A stretch of DNA of 64,000 nucleotides from JAXLWB01 sp046328715 (lineage in GTDB: Bacteria; Chloroflexota; Anaerolineae; Caldilineales; Caldilineaceae): the NCBI GenBank assembly GCA_046328715.1, contig JAXLWB010000009.1, positions 185,165 through 249,164 of the forward strand. The letters run 5' to 3'. Both the position numbers and the translations under genes were made by a program. The notes beneath the pieces were generated by a model. That model worked only from the letters and a program-made list of their open reading frames with translations. It had not been told where the DNA came from and ran no database searches. Positions 8,742 to 17,505 of the stretch are shown here, in pieces (position 1 is the first letter of the stretch; each line of letters opens with the position of its first letter).

Positions 8742-9257
8742 TTACCTCAATAAGCGAACCAATCCGTAGCACAGCCAAACCAGTGTAAAGGGTATAATGG
8801 TCAAGTTCTTAAGAAAGAAAACAATGACCAGCGACAATCTGTCCTTGTCCAGTGAAGATAGCAGCGGTAACCCCTGCAAAACGTTCTGGTTCGAACCGTA
8901 CTGAGCGATCCAGCGAATTCCGCCGTTCACAAGCAAGGCAAAGACCGCGAAAACCAGAATACTCCAAAGGAGCAGCATCCAGCGTGAGGCGAGATTTTGC
9001 CATAAGAACGCAAAAAGCTGGCCCTGTTCATCGTTCATGACTGAGAAGCTTTGCCAGATCACGTAGACGACGATTAGTAAGCGAGCCGCTTCGACCATGA
9101 TCTCCAACGCGCCGTTCAGTATGGGTGGAATCCGCTCCGGCCAGCCCAGTTGGATCGCCCGACCCAGGGCGGCAAAAAGGGTTAGCCCAAGAACGGCGAA
9201 ACCATGGATAAAATAAAACGCCAAAGAATTCCGTAACACGGAAAACGCTGCCTGCAT
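8742..9257 (-). CDS. Four-helix integral membrane protein, unknown family
   Basis: 171 residues with four hydrophobic segments: about 12-35, 55-72, 92-113 and 146-170. The segment between helices 3 and 4 is polar. I do not recognise a family. An AAGGAGGATGG ribosome binding site precedes the ATG on the minus strand. The gene diverges from the MarR regulator; the 147-base region between them holds three copies of an operator-like element, so repression by that regulator is a reasonable inference. Confidence 0.75.
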   Translation of the reverse strand: MQAAFSVLRNSLAFYFIHGFAVLGLTLFAALGRAIQLGWPERIPPILNGALEIMVEAARLLIVVYVIWQSFSVMNDEQGQLFAFLWQNLASRWMLLLWSILVFAVFALLVNGGIRWIAQYGSNQNVLQGLPLLSSLDKDRLSLVIVFFLKNLTIIPFTLVWLCYGLVRLLR

Positions 9258-9323
9258 GACCCATCCTCCTTCTTAAAGTTTAGTTTTCGAGCAGACTGTG
9301 CTACACTATCTCTCATGCGATGT

Positions 9324-9385
9324 CTTAGAAACTAAGATATTTAGAGTATAGCACAACTATCTTATTTTCAAAGTATCTTAGTTTC
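9324..9385. promoter_or_regulatory. Three-copy operator between MarR gene and divergent genes
   Basis: The 12-base element TATCTTAGTTTC occurs at 9374-9385, with one mismatch (TATCTTATTTTC) at 9358-9369, exactly 16 bases apart, and in inverted orientation at 9328-9339 (GAAACTAAGATA). The inverted copy also forms a small dyad CTTAGAAACTAAG at 9324-9336. The AT-rich setting between divergent genes and the adjacent marR make autoregulation and control of the membrane protein gene likely. No binding evidence exists. Confidence 0.6.
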
Positions 9386-9437
9386 AAAAATAATTTACGC
9401 AGCATTGGCCGAAAAGTTTCAACAGGAGTCTTTTGCA

Positions 9438-9926
9438 GTGAATAGTTCGTCTACTTCCCAAGCCCGGTCAGAGTTGATCGCCACCTTCATGCAGGAAATC
9501 AGCCGTATGAGCACCTGGACCGTCATGTTTCACCAAGCAGCATCGACGCGCATGGGACTGAACCCTACCGACGGCAAATGTTTGGGTGTGTTACAGGAGA
9601 TGGGTCCACTGACTGCTGGCGAATTGGCCGAGTTCATCGGCCTCACCACCGGGGCGGTGACCGGTGTGATCGACCGCTTGGAGAAACGTGGCTTTGTACG
9701 GCGGGTGGATGATCCTAAGGATCGGCGGCGTGTGATTGTTGAGCCAGTAACAGGTGCAACCCACACTGCGGAGATCGGTGCCATCTACTTACCGCTGGCT
9801 GAAGCAACGCAAAAGGAGTTTATTGATCACTACAGCGAAGCAGAGTTGGCCCTAATTCTGGACTTTATTCGACGAGGTGCCGATCTAATGAAGGCACAAA
9901 CCGCACGACTGCATCAAGGCAAGTAA
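9438..9926 (+). CDS. MarR-family transcriptional regulator
   Basis: 162 residues from a GTG at 9438, which has AGGAG at 9423-9427 upstream; the frame is also open from TTG 9405. The winged helix is typical of MarR: LNPTDGKCLGVLQEMGPLTAGELAEFIGLTTGAVTGVIDRLEKRGFVRRVDDPKDRRRV is recognisable in pieces, with the recognition helix around TTGAVTGVIDRLEKRG and the wing at DPKDRRRVIV. Such dimers usually repress adjacent genes and release DNA on binding a phenolic or lipophilic ligand. The divergent membrane protein and SnoaL-like genes, and the alpha/beta hydrolase just downstream, are its likely targets. Confidence 0.93.
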   Translation: MNSSSTSQARSELIATFMQEISRMSTWTVMFHQAASTRMGLNPTDGKCLGVLQEMGPLTAGELAEFIGLTTGAVTGVIDRLEKRGFVRRVDDPKDRRRVIVEPVTGATHTAEIGAIYLPLAEATQKEFIDHYSEAELALILDFIRRGADLMKAQTARLHQGK

Positions 9927-9986
9927 GTTTTGATCTGTGTTAATCCCTTGCTATCTGTGTACCTTTTACAATCAGGAGGTTGTTCC

Positions 9987-10808
9987 ATGAGCAGCGGTTA
10001 CTTTGATTTAGGCGATGGCAAACTTTACTACGAAGTGAGTGAGGACGAAGGCCAGCAGCAGACATTGGTTTTGAGCCATGCCGCCTTTCTCGATGGCCGG
10101 ATGTGGGATAGTCAATGGGATGCCTTTACCCAACACTATCGCGTTGTCCGTTACGACATGATGGGCTTTGGCCGTTCCGAGGTTGCCACGGGGCAGCGTT
10201 CTCGTCGTGCGGATCTGCTACGTTTGCTCGACCATCTTCAGATCGAGCGAGCTCACCTGCTTGGCTGCTCAATGGGTGGCGAGATTGTCATCGATCTGGC
10301 GTTGGAGCATCCAGAGCGGGTGGAATCGATCATTGTGGTCAATGGCGTGCCAAACGGCTTTGAGATGCAAGGCGAACCACCTCCCCACTTTATGGAGATG
10401 ATCGCCGCTTCGCAAGCCGGAGATGTCGATCTCACCTCCGAGTTGCAACTACGCATCTGGTTTGATGGGCCTTATCGTACAACGGATCAAGTGGACGCCC
10501 AGGCAGCACGCCAATATGCCAGCACGATGAATCGTATCTTTGTCGTCAATGGCACCTTTGCGGTGGATATGCAGCCGCTCAATCCACTGACACCCCCTGC
10601 GATTGAACGGCTAAATGAGATTCACATCCCCGTTTTGATCATCAATGGAGCGCTTGACCATGCTGAGGTGCTGCGAGGAGCAGAGCTCATGTTGGCCAAG
10701 ATCCCCCAAGCACAACAGGTGATTATCCCCAATACGGCACACGTGCCGAACATGGAAGAGGCCGAGATATTTAACAAATCGGTACTTGACTTTCTAGAGG
10801 GTGTATAA
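9987..10808 (+). CDS. Alpha/beta hydrolase
   Basis: 273 residues from ATG 9987, with CAGGAGGT at 9973-9980 as a strong ribosome binding site; the frame is open further upstream from 9930 without support. The oxyanion region is VLSHAAFLDGRMWDSQ, the nucleophile elbow GCSMGG (93-98, Ser95), the acid in NGALDHAEV and the His in NTAHVPNMEE. The family includes epoxide hydrolases, haloperoxidases and 3-oxoadipate enol-lactonases; the substrate is not determined. It follows the MarR gene by 60 bases and may be co-regulated with it. Confidence 0.9.
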   Translation: MSSGYFDLGDGKLYYEVSEDEGQQQTLVLSHAAFLDGRMWDSQWDAFTQHYRVVRYDMMGFGRSEVATGQRSRRADLLRLLDHLQIERAHLLGCSMGGEIVIDLALEHPERVESIIVVNGVPNGFEMQGEPPPHFMEMIAASQAGDVDLTSELQLRIWFDGPYRTTDQVDAQAARQYASTMNRIFVVNGTFAVDMQPLNPLTPPAIERLNEIHIPVLIINGALDHAEVLRGAELMLAKIPQAQQVIIPNTAHVPNMEEAEIFNKSVLDFLEGV

Positions 10809-10836
10809 CATTGAATCTACCTGAGTAATTTCGGGA

Positions 10837-12420
10837 CTACGTTTTGGGCACAACCGGAAACTGGCGACGCCAAGCCTCATATCCGCCCAGAAGTGCGCTG
10901 GCCTGAAAGCCAAGTTCCTGCAATTGACGCGCCGCACGGGCGCTGCTGGCTTCGTCCGGTCAGGTGCAATAGGTGACGATTGGCCGTGTTGGCGACTGAT
11001 GTGCTGCCCAATCCGCCACTTGATCGGGGGGGATACGAAGACTGCCAGGAATCTCCCCGTCGGCGGCCGCATGGTGGGCGCGCGAGCGCACATCAAGCAC
11101 CAGGGGTGGCTGCGGGCCGGACAACTGTGCCGCCAATGCTTCCGGTGTAATGCGAGCCAGAGCCGTCGCTTCTGGCTCGAACAGATCGGGGAAATCACTG
11201 GCGCGCTCCTCAGCCAGGGTTTCTTGGGCGTTCGCCACCCGCCGCCCATACCAGGCCGAGAGGGGCGTAGCCGAAACGCCATGAACCAGCACCGAGACGA
11301 TGACTACCACGCCCGTCACGGCCAACAGGCTTTCCGCTGCCGGTACATGAGCCTGCACCGCCAATAAGGCCAACAGCAACGAGCTAAGCCCACGTGGGCC
11401 AAACCAACCGATAAAGAGGCGAGCGAAGGGGCTTATCTTGGCACGCAGCAAGACCAATCCAGTGCTCAGCGGACGGATCAAGAAGAGGGCAATCACCGCC
11501 AGCGCCAGGGCGGGCAACAGCGGGATCGTCGTCAGCAGCGTGGAAAGTACGACACCGAAGAGGACAAAGGCTACCATCATCATCATCTCGGCGGTGACTT
11601 CACCGTACTCTAGAAAGCAGTCGCACAGCGACACGTTAAAGAGCGTGATCGCCAGCCCGGCAAAGAAGGCCGCAAGAAAGCCTGAGCCGCCGACCATCTG
11701 GCCTGCGGCAAAGGCAGCCAATACCAACCCAATGCCATAGAGCGCTTGATACTCGCGACGAATGCTAAAGTGCTGATCGGCACGTCCCATCAGGTAAGCG
11801 CCTATCCCTCCCACAGCCAGCCCTACGACCGGACTGAGGATGAGAATGTCAAACAGAAAAACTGTCCACTCCATCATGCTGCGGCCTTCGGCGTTGAGCA
11901 GCGCAATCAGCACCAGCACAATCGGCAAGATGACAATATCGTTCATCCCTGCCTCGACCCCCAACGCCCGCCGCACCGCGCGCGGAATGCGCTCATCACG
12001 CACAACATCGCGCAGCACCACAGCATCGGTCGAGGCTAGGATGGCTCCAAGGAGCAGCGCCTGTAACGGCGTTACACCCATCAACAAGTAGCTAATGCCC
12101 GCCATTCCTACAATCACCAGTAGTGTGCCTGGCCCTAAGGTCAAGAAGGGCACGTACCAATCAGCACGCAACTCATCCACCTGTAAGTTGACGGCATCCA
12201 GAAACAGGACGAGTGATAAACTGACAATTGCCACCAGTTCCAGCGTAGGAGCATGGACATCGAGCGCCAGCCACTCGAATCCCCGCGGTCCAAACAAAAA
12301 GCCCAAGCTCAGAAAAATCATTGGGAAAGAGAGAGGCGCACGTTCGATAATGCCCGATGCCAACGCCGCCAGCAACAAGATTAGGGCGACGATGCCCACG
12401 CCCAAGACCAGTATCGACAT
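10837..12420 (-). CDS. CPA1 Na+/H+ antiporter-rhodanese fusion with in-frame UGA (possible selenoprotein)
   Basis: The first 486 codons run from ATG 12420 (AAGGAGG upstream) to a TGA at 10960-10962. Residues 1 to about 400 form some twelve membrane helices of a CPA1 (NhaP-like) antiporter, with GVEAGMNDIVILP carrying the conserved Asn-Asp pair. From about 430 comes a cytosolic rhodanese domain: PPLVLDVRSRAHHAAADGE, then PIVTYCT, immediately before the TGA. The same frame continues PDEASSARAARQLQELGF and LLGGYEAWRRQ to TAG at 10837-10839, exactly completing a rhodanese domain (527 residues if the UGA is read). Homologous loops read C-x-C-P-x-E-A-S, so the UGA replaces a conserved Cys. Either Sec is inserted or this is a fresh nonsense mutation; see the hairpin feature. 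Confidence 0.75.
10929..10962 (-). other. In-frame UGA codon with downstream hairpin (candidate bacterial SECIS)
   Basis: The UGA is at 10960-10962. Counting from it, bases 17-21 (GCGCC) and 27-31 (GGCGC) pair perfectly around a five-base loop CGUGC; the loop begins 22 bases after the UGA and has G at its second position. As I recall, bacterial SECIS elements have an apical loop about 16-37 bases after the UGA with a G in the first two loop positions, so this fits. The stem is short and the region GC-rich, so chance pairing is possible. Confidence 0.45.
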
Positions 12421-12667
12421 CGACCCTCCTTACTCGCAAAACACGCAACGTCACAACGGTATCGTTTGATGCTTTCGTGGTGCGTGACGCATGTTACGTA
12501 CACCTACACACCCCGAAAGCGTACGTGATTTCTGCCACACGGCACTAGTGTACCACAGCTAGCCGCAACCCCTATCTTGCGCTCCAACACTGGCCAAGTC
12601 GAGCCGCTTGGGAGACAACCACATCATCTGATCCTTATGAGGATTTTGCGATACTATTGTTACCAGC

Positions 12668-13777
12668 TTAGGCGTCTAATTCGCCAGGGTTGAGACCGAG
12701 TGGCAAGGGAGCAGGTCGCTCACAGTTGGTTGTGATGGCAACATGTCGTTCGCTGTGTGCCGATTCAAAGATGCCGAGGGTGATATCGAGCACATGACGG
12801 GCCAACTCCCCATTCGCCCGATGTGGACGGCCAGAACGGATGGCATAGGCCATGTCCGCCACACCAATCCCACGGCTATTCTCGCTGTAGCCGTGAGAAT
12901 AAGCAACTTCATTCACTGTTCCATCCGGGCGTTTGATTTGAATTGTGCCACCAAACATGTTGGGGTCGTTGGCATAGAGAATGCCCTCGGTGCCATAGAT
13001 TTCCAGGCGAGGCGTATAGCCGAAGCTCTCCTTGGCGACCTGCAACGTTGCCAGTGTACCACTGGCAAATTCGAGCGTGGCAGCGGTGTTTAAGGGGGCA
13101 GCCACTGGAACAGTCGTTCCGTGATTGGGTGCGCCGGGATTATCTACGGTGATAGTGCGATGGACGTTGCTAGCAAAACCAGCCACTTTGCGCACAGGCC
13201 CCAACAAATTGACGAAAGCTGTCAAATAATAGGGTGCCATGTCAAAGAGCGGATCCCAGCCGAGTTGCAGATAGCTCTGGAAGTTGGGGCGGGTGGTATC
13301 GTAAGGGCCACGCATCAAGACCAAGCCGCTGGCGGCGTAGGGAATGCCAATCACACCCTCATCGATCAACTTGCGGCAGGTCTGCAAGCCGCCACCCAGA
13401 AAGGTGTCTGGCGCGCTGCCTACTCGTAGACCTTGCACAGCAGCCAGCTCCAGCACGCTGTCGGCATCTTCAGCACTCAGGGCAAATGGCTTTTCGGTGT
13501 AGACATGTTTCCCGGCGCGCAGAATGGAACGGTTGATTTCAGGGTGAGCCCAGGGCACGGTCAAGTCAAGGACGATCTCGATCTCGGGATCAGCGAGCAG
13601 TTCCTCGACCGTACAGGCACGGCTCACGGAATACTCTTCGGCGCGCTTGCGTGCCAACTCCGGCACTAAATCGGCACAAGCCGCCACTTCAAGAATCTCA
13701 TAGGTCTGCGTGCAATTCTTGAGATAGATCCCGCTGATCATCCCACAGCCGATCACGCCAACTTTTACCTTTTGCAT
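12668..13777 (-). CDS. Gfo/Idh/MocA-family oxidoreductase
   Basis: 369 residues. The N-terminal Rossmann fold has VGVIGCGMISG (residues 6-16), and the catalytic EKP signature is at 95-97 (VYTEKPFAL). The C-terminal domain contains a FASGTLATLQVAKESFGYTPRLEIYGTEG segment characteristic of the alpha/beta GFO_IDH_MocA C domain. These enzymes use NAD(P) to oxidise or reduce sugars, inositols or related polyols. The start has AAAGGA seven bases upstream. The gene is separate from the RiPP operon downstream by 164 bases, which contain only short repeats of the GCAACTTG type. Confidence 0.93.
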   Translation of the reverse strand: MQKVKVGVIGCGMISGIYLKNCTQTYEILEVAACADLVPELARKRAEEYSVSRACTVEELLADPEIEIVLDLTVPWAHPEINRSILRAGKHVYTEKPFALSAEDADSVLELAAVQGLRVGSAPDTFLGGGLQTCRKLIDEGVIGIPYAASGLVLMRGPYDTTRPNFQSYLQLGWDPLFDMAPYYLTAFVNLLGPVRKVAGFASNVHRTITVDNPGAPNHGTTVPVAAPLNTAATLEFASGTLATLQVAKESFGYTPRLEIYGTEGILYANDPNMFGGTIQIKRPDGTVNEVAYSHGYSENSRGIGVADMAYAIRSGRPHRANGELARHVLDITLGIFESAHSERHVAITTNCERPAPLPLGLNPGELDA

Positions 13778-13941
13778 CGATGAGTCCTTTCAAATCTTCG
13801 GGAGATGAGCAGAGTGCAGGTTGCAACTTGAAAATACAACTTGCCTCTTGCAATCAGTTCAATTGTTTAAAGAGTTGGTGATAGCGTACATTTACCTGGG
13901 GAAATAGTCAATCTTGTCTGGTCAATACGAGGTTTCCCCAG

Positions 13942-15210
13942 CTATAGCGCCTTGTTTGGTATGGTGAACAAGCGGCGCATTGAGGTAATTCCATAAGAAA
14001 CACCCAGTCGCAGAGGACGCACCAGGTAATAGAGCGGAGAAAAGAGGGAAGGCAGACGCAGCAAATTGCGGTCTTCGGCGGTTGGGGTGAGGAGTAGCCC
14101 TACAATACTCGCCACATATCTGGCACGATCCACATTGCGATCCATCGTTCGCACTTGGAAAGGCAGTCCGCTCAGATGCGATTGCTCCGAATCAGTGTCT
14201 GACTCGTCGCTGATTGCCTTGATGGCAGTACGGGCGAGGGTTTGCAGAACCGGACCGGCTGCAAGCTCTGTCTGGATCGATTGGGGAAGTGGCGCATTCA
14301 ACAACTTATGCGCCAATAGCAATCCCAAGTAGAGGCGACGGGAGATGCCCTTCTGTTTGGCATAGTCGATAAGCCATCGCCAATCCAATCCTGGATAGGT
14401 ATGAAGTAACTGTGCTATGTCGCAGATCCAACTCAGCCGTTCCCACTGATGTTTTGATCCATGTACGCAGAGGAACCAGAGCAGATTCTCGGGAGAAAAG
14501 GTTGAAACAGTTGCCCCTGCTATAGAAACAGGGTGTTGATTCTCCCACAGCTCCGCACAAGCAGCGGCAAAGGTATAGCGCGGGACAATGCGCCAATGCA
14601 GTTCCACCACGATCTTACGTGTCGAATGGGCCATCACCAACTGATAAGCCCAGGAGGAATTGGCCACTAACTTGCGAATCTGTTCGGGTTGAAGCTCTTT
14701 GGCGAGATGAGCAAGCGATAACGGGCGAATTAACTGGTAGCCTTGCACCTGAAGCAACTCCATCGCCCGCACCACATCCGCTTCCTGTACCAGAATATCC
14801 AGGTCATTAAAGGAACGCAACGTCAGATCACCATAGACCGCCGCAGCCAGGACAGGACCTTTGTATGGGATCGCTACGATCTTCTGCTGAGAAAACAGGT
14901 TGAGCAGGGTGACGAGTTCCTTGGTTAAGAAGAGATTTCCCTGAATGTTGATCTGAATTTGCGTTTTGAGTTCGCGGCGAAAAGCGTCCGGTATGGCGCT
15001 TGGGCACACTTTGTCCAGATTGCGCAAGAAGAGGGCCACCATCTTATGGTCTGTTGCCAGCGAGCAGAGTTGATCCCAGTCAATGCCTTGCTGCACCAGC
15101 GTTTGCATCCTGGCGGCTGTCTCTGAGTCGATTTCTGAGCGCAGAGCGCACAAGAGTAGCTCTTCTTCTGGTGTTGAGTTGTAGGCAAACGGTGTAACAT
15201 TCGCAGACAT
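13942..15210 (-). CDS. Nucleotidyltransferase-family protein of RiPP operon
   Basis: 422 residues. The catalytic region reads IPYKGPVLAAAVYGDLT and then FNDLDILV (Asp136-Leu-Asp138), the pattern of the NTP_transf_5 family with Lys117 in KGP. Members are found in lasso-peptide and related RiPP clusters next to HPr-kinase-like genes and B2 proteases, where some are thought to act on phosphorylated or otherwise modified peptide ends. The rest of the protein is helical, with tryptophan-rich VELHWRIVPRY and LLWFLCVHGSKHQW segments typical of the family. It is the last gene of the operon, 11 bases after the B2 gene. The substrate is inferred only from context. Confidence 0.88.
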   Translation of the reverse strand: MSANVTPFAYNSTPEEELLLCALRSEIDSETAARMQTLVQQGIDWDQLCSLATDHKMVALFLRNLDKVCPSAIPDAFRRELKTQIQINIQGNLFLTKELVTLLNLFSQQKIVAIPYKGPVLAAAVYGDLTLRSFNDLDILVQEADVVRAMELLQVQGYQLIRPLSLAHLAKELQPEQIRKLVANSSWAYQLVMAHSTRKIVVELHWRIVPRYTFAAACAELWENQHPVSIAGATVSTFSPENLLWFLCVHGSKHQWERLSWICDIAQLLHTYPGLDWRWLIDYAKQKGISRRLYLGLLLAHKLLNAPLPQSIQTELAAGPVLQTLARTAIKAISDESDTDSEQSHLSGLPFQVRTMDRNVDRARYVASIVGLLLTPTAEDRNLLRLPSLFSPLYYLVRPLRLGVSYGITSMRRLFTIPNKAL

Positions 15211-15221
15211 GATGATTCCGC

Positions 15222-15662
15222 TTATCCTTTTCTGGGCAAGGTTGACAAAGGCGTGTATCGATCCAAGTCGCGCAGAGCACCCATGACAATCCGTTGTTCA
15301 CTGGTAACCCAAGCATGTGCTTCAAAACTGCCATCCTGCTTCTTGGCTGCACCGATTTTCAGATCGGCGGGATAGCCATTGCGTACCAGCAGAAAATGGG
15401 TAACAAGCGCCTGGGGTAGACAGGTTGCCTTGGGAATGTAGCCACTGGCTACCCGCACTGCCCAGGCAATACGATCCGCAGTGGGGCGATTATTAAAGAA
15501 ATTGCCACCCTTTAAAGTGGCAAAGCGCTCCAAAAAGCGCTTGAGATTGAGAAAGGGCAAAGCATAAAGGCCCAATTGGATCGCAGCCAGCAACACAAAT
15601 GCCTGGAGCAACAGCCAGCGATCCGACCCAGATAGTTGAAAAAACTTGTAGACTGCTTTCAT
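15222..15662 (-). CDS. Lasso-peptide B2-type transglutaminase-like leader peptidase
   Basis: 146 residues, the normal size of stand-alone B2 proteins. A hydrophobic stretch at 16-38 is followed by a Transglut_core3 domain. The catalytic Cys is Cys81 in ATCLPQALVTHFLLVRNG, and the His is His116 in FEAHAWV; Asp132 or Asp134 may supply the acid. In lasso pathways B2 cleaves the leader peptide after B1 delivers it. The ATG overlaps the stop of the ABC transporter gene (ATGA), so the two are coupled. The presence of B1 and B2 but no cyclase gene in the operon is unusual. Confidence 0.92.
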   Translation of the reverse strand: MKAVYKFFQLSGSDRWLLLQAFVLLAAIQLGLYALPFLNLKRFLERFATLKGGNFFNNRPTADRIAWAVRVASGYIPKATCLPQALVTHFLLVRNGYPADLKIGAAKKQDGSFEAHAWVTSEQRIVMGALRDLDRYTPLSTLPRKG

Positions 15663-17497
15663 CGTGCCCCTATATTTTGCATTTGCTCATGCCACGAGGT
15701 GGCGTAGCGACCGTGCAAGGCCAGCAACTCCATGTGACTTCCTGATTCTACCACCTGTCCATTTTCCATCACGTGAATCGTATCGGCATACATCGCCGTG
15801 GTAAAACGATGGGTGATGATCAGCGCTGTCCGCCCTTCGGCCAGTTTGCGAAAGCGTTGCAGCCAATCATGCTCCGCCCACGGATCCATGGCGCTGGTCG
15901 GCTCATCGAGCACAAGAATCGGCGCTAGCCGCCAGTAAGCACGCGCCAAAGCCAGCCGTTGCCACTCACCTACACTCAACTCGGTACCGCCTTTAAACCA
16001 GTTGCCTAACAAGGTCTCATACCTCTGTGGCAGACGCCCGATCGGCCCATCCGCACCCGAGGCCGAAGCGGCACGCTCTACGTCTGACTGTTCGTTTGGG
16101 TGCGCCAGATCGCCTAAGGTGATATTTTCTAGCACTGTGTTCTGATATTGTACCGGTTCTTGAAACAGAATCGTGATCTGCCGGCGTAGCTCACTCAACT
16201 TGAACTGGCGCAAATCCACCCCATCCAACAGAATCCGTCCCGCATCCGGATCGTAAAAGCGACAGAGGAGCTTGACCAATGTACTTTTGCCTGCACCGTT
16301 CGTGCCCACAATCGCCACAATCTTTTTGGCTGGAATAGATAGGCTGAAGTTGGTCAGCGCCACCCGTTGGCTACGCGGATAGTGAAAGGTGATATTTTCA
16401 AAGCAGATCCCGTGCTGAATCGACAGTGGGATCGGCGTTGGCTTCACGGGATCTTTCACCGTTGGCTCCAGCGACAGGAAAGCGTAAAGATCGCTCAAAA
16501 AAAGCGTGTTGCTGTAAATCCCACCCAGATTCTCCAACAGACTGCCCAACACCCGTTGCCCTTGCTGAAATGCCTGATAAAAGAGAGCGAGATCGCCCAA
16601 TGTCAGCGCACCGAGGACCGCTCGCCATAACATCCAAGCCAGGGCAGCCCCTGTCACCAAGAGTGCAATCAATGCCCCGAAGCCTTCGGCCATGCGTTGT
16701 GACCATTCTAGCTGGATCAATTCGCTGCGCAGCTTGGTGCGCACGGTTTGGTAGAGCTTTTGGAAATAGGTACCCAGATCAAAGATGCGTAATTCGGCAG
16801 CCGATTCACGATCAGTCAGCAGCCAACTGTAATACCAAGCTCGACGCTCTGTCTCAGTGTTGCGCAATTGCCAGAAGTGGAGGCGCAGGCGATGTTCGAG
16901 CACCACATAAAAGGTTGGGAAGGTGCTGATCAAAAGCACAATCGGTAGCCAGATGCCATAGGGCAGCAACACCGCCATCATTCCCAACAGGGTCAGCATG
17001 CTTTGAAAGAGCGTGCCAATGTTTTCGAGCAGAACGAGCGGACGATCCAACGAGTGGTATTGGGCGCGATAGAGCCGATCATAATATTCGGGCAAGTCAT
17101 AATAGGCCAGATCCACGGCGACCGACTGGGCATGAATCAGATCACTGATATGATCGCGCACCAATTCCGCTTGAACCGTGCGCACATAGCTAGCCGCAGA
17201 ACCCGATAATTCAGTCAACAACATCGCCAATGCCATGAAAATAACCAATGGCAGCAACGGTTGAAAACTGCTCCAGACTGCTTCCTTTTGCAGCGCAACC
17301 ACCAAGCTATCCACCAGCGTACGAGTCAGATAGACCGTGGCAACCGGCAGCAACCCTTGCAGAATGAGTAGCACCACCCAGGCCACGGTCCACCCACGCG
17401 CTATTTGCCAAACCATCTTCAAGGTGCGCACCAGATGGGGAAGCTGGGACAAAATCAGTTGCGCTCTTGTGCGAAGAACCGTCTGTTTCGAGTTCAT
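15659..17497 (-). CDS. ABC transporter, fused permease and ATPase (RiPP exporter)
   Basis: 612 residues from ATG 17497 (a TTG at 17503 is also possible). The N-terminal half has about six membrane segments of a type I exporter; the C-terminal half is the nucleotide-binding domain with Walker A GTNGAGKST, signature LSVGEWQRLALARA and Walker B ILVLDEPTSAMD. The permease part contains long hydrophilic loops rich in Arg and Gln. No peptidase C39 domain is fused, consistent with a separate B2 protease. It probably exports the processed peptide, as D proteins do in lasso clusters. It starts a few bases after the methyltransferase stop. Confidence 0.93.
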   Translation of the reverse strand: MNSKQTVLRTRAQLILSQLPHLVRTLKMVWQIARGWTVAWVVLLILQGLLPVATVYLTRTLVDSLVVALQKEAVWSSFQPLLPLVIFMALAMLLTELSGSAASYVRTVQAELVRDHISDLIHAQSVAVDLAYYDLPEYYDRLYRAQYHSLDRPLVLLENIGTLFQSMLTLLGMMAVLLPYGIWLPIVLLISTFPTFYVVLEHRLRLHFWQLRNTETERRAWYYSWLLTDRESAAELRIFDLGTYFQKLYQTVRTKLRSELIQLEWSQRMAEGFGALIALLVTGAALAWMLWRAVLGALTLGDLALFYQAFQQGQRVLGSLLENLGGIYSNTLFLSDLYAFLSLEPTVKDPVKPTPIPLSIQHGICFENITFHYPRSQRVALTNFSLSIPAKKIVAIVGTNGAGKSTLVKLLCRFYDPDAGRILLDGVDLRQFKLSELRRQITILFQEPVQYQNTVLENITLGDLAHPNEQSDVERAASASGADGPIGRLPQRYETLLGNWFKGGTELSVGEWQRLALARAYWRLAPILVLDEPTSAMDPWAEHDWLQRFRKLAEGRTALIITHRFTTAMYADTIHVMENGQVVESGSHMELLALHGRYATSWHEQMQNIGAR

Positions 17498-17505
17498 ACT
17501 CAACG

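Noticed and set aside
10960..10962. A general reassignment of UGA in this organism
   Set aside because: UGA ends several well-formed genes in the window, such as the FMN reductase and the HicB/DinB-like gene.
10794..11282. Minus-strand frame of 162 codons over the rhodanese end
   Set aside because: It is Arg/Pro-rich and has no family resemblance, whereas the overlapping frame forms the antiporter-rhodanese protein.
11438..12548. Several plus-strand open frames over the antiporter gene
   Set aside because: They are shadows of the long minus-strand membrane protein, rich in Arg, Ser and Thr and without family motifs.
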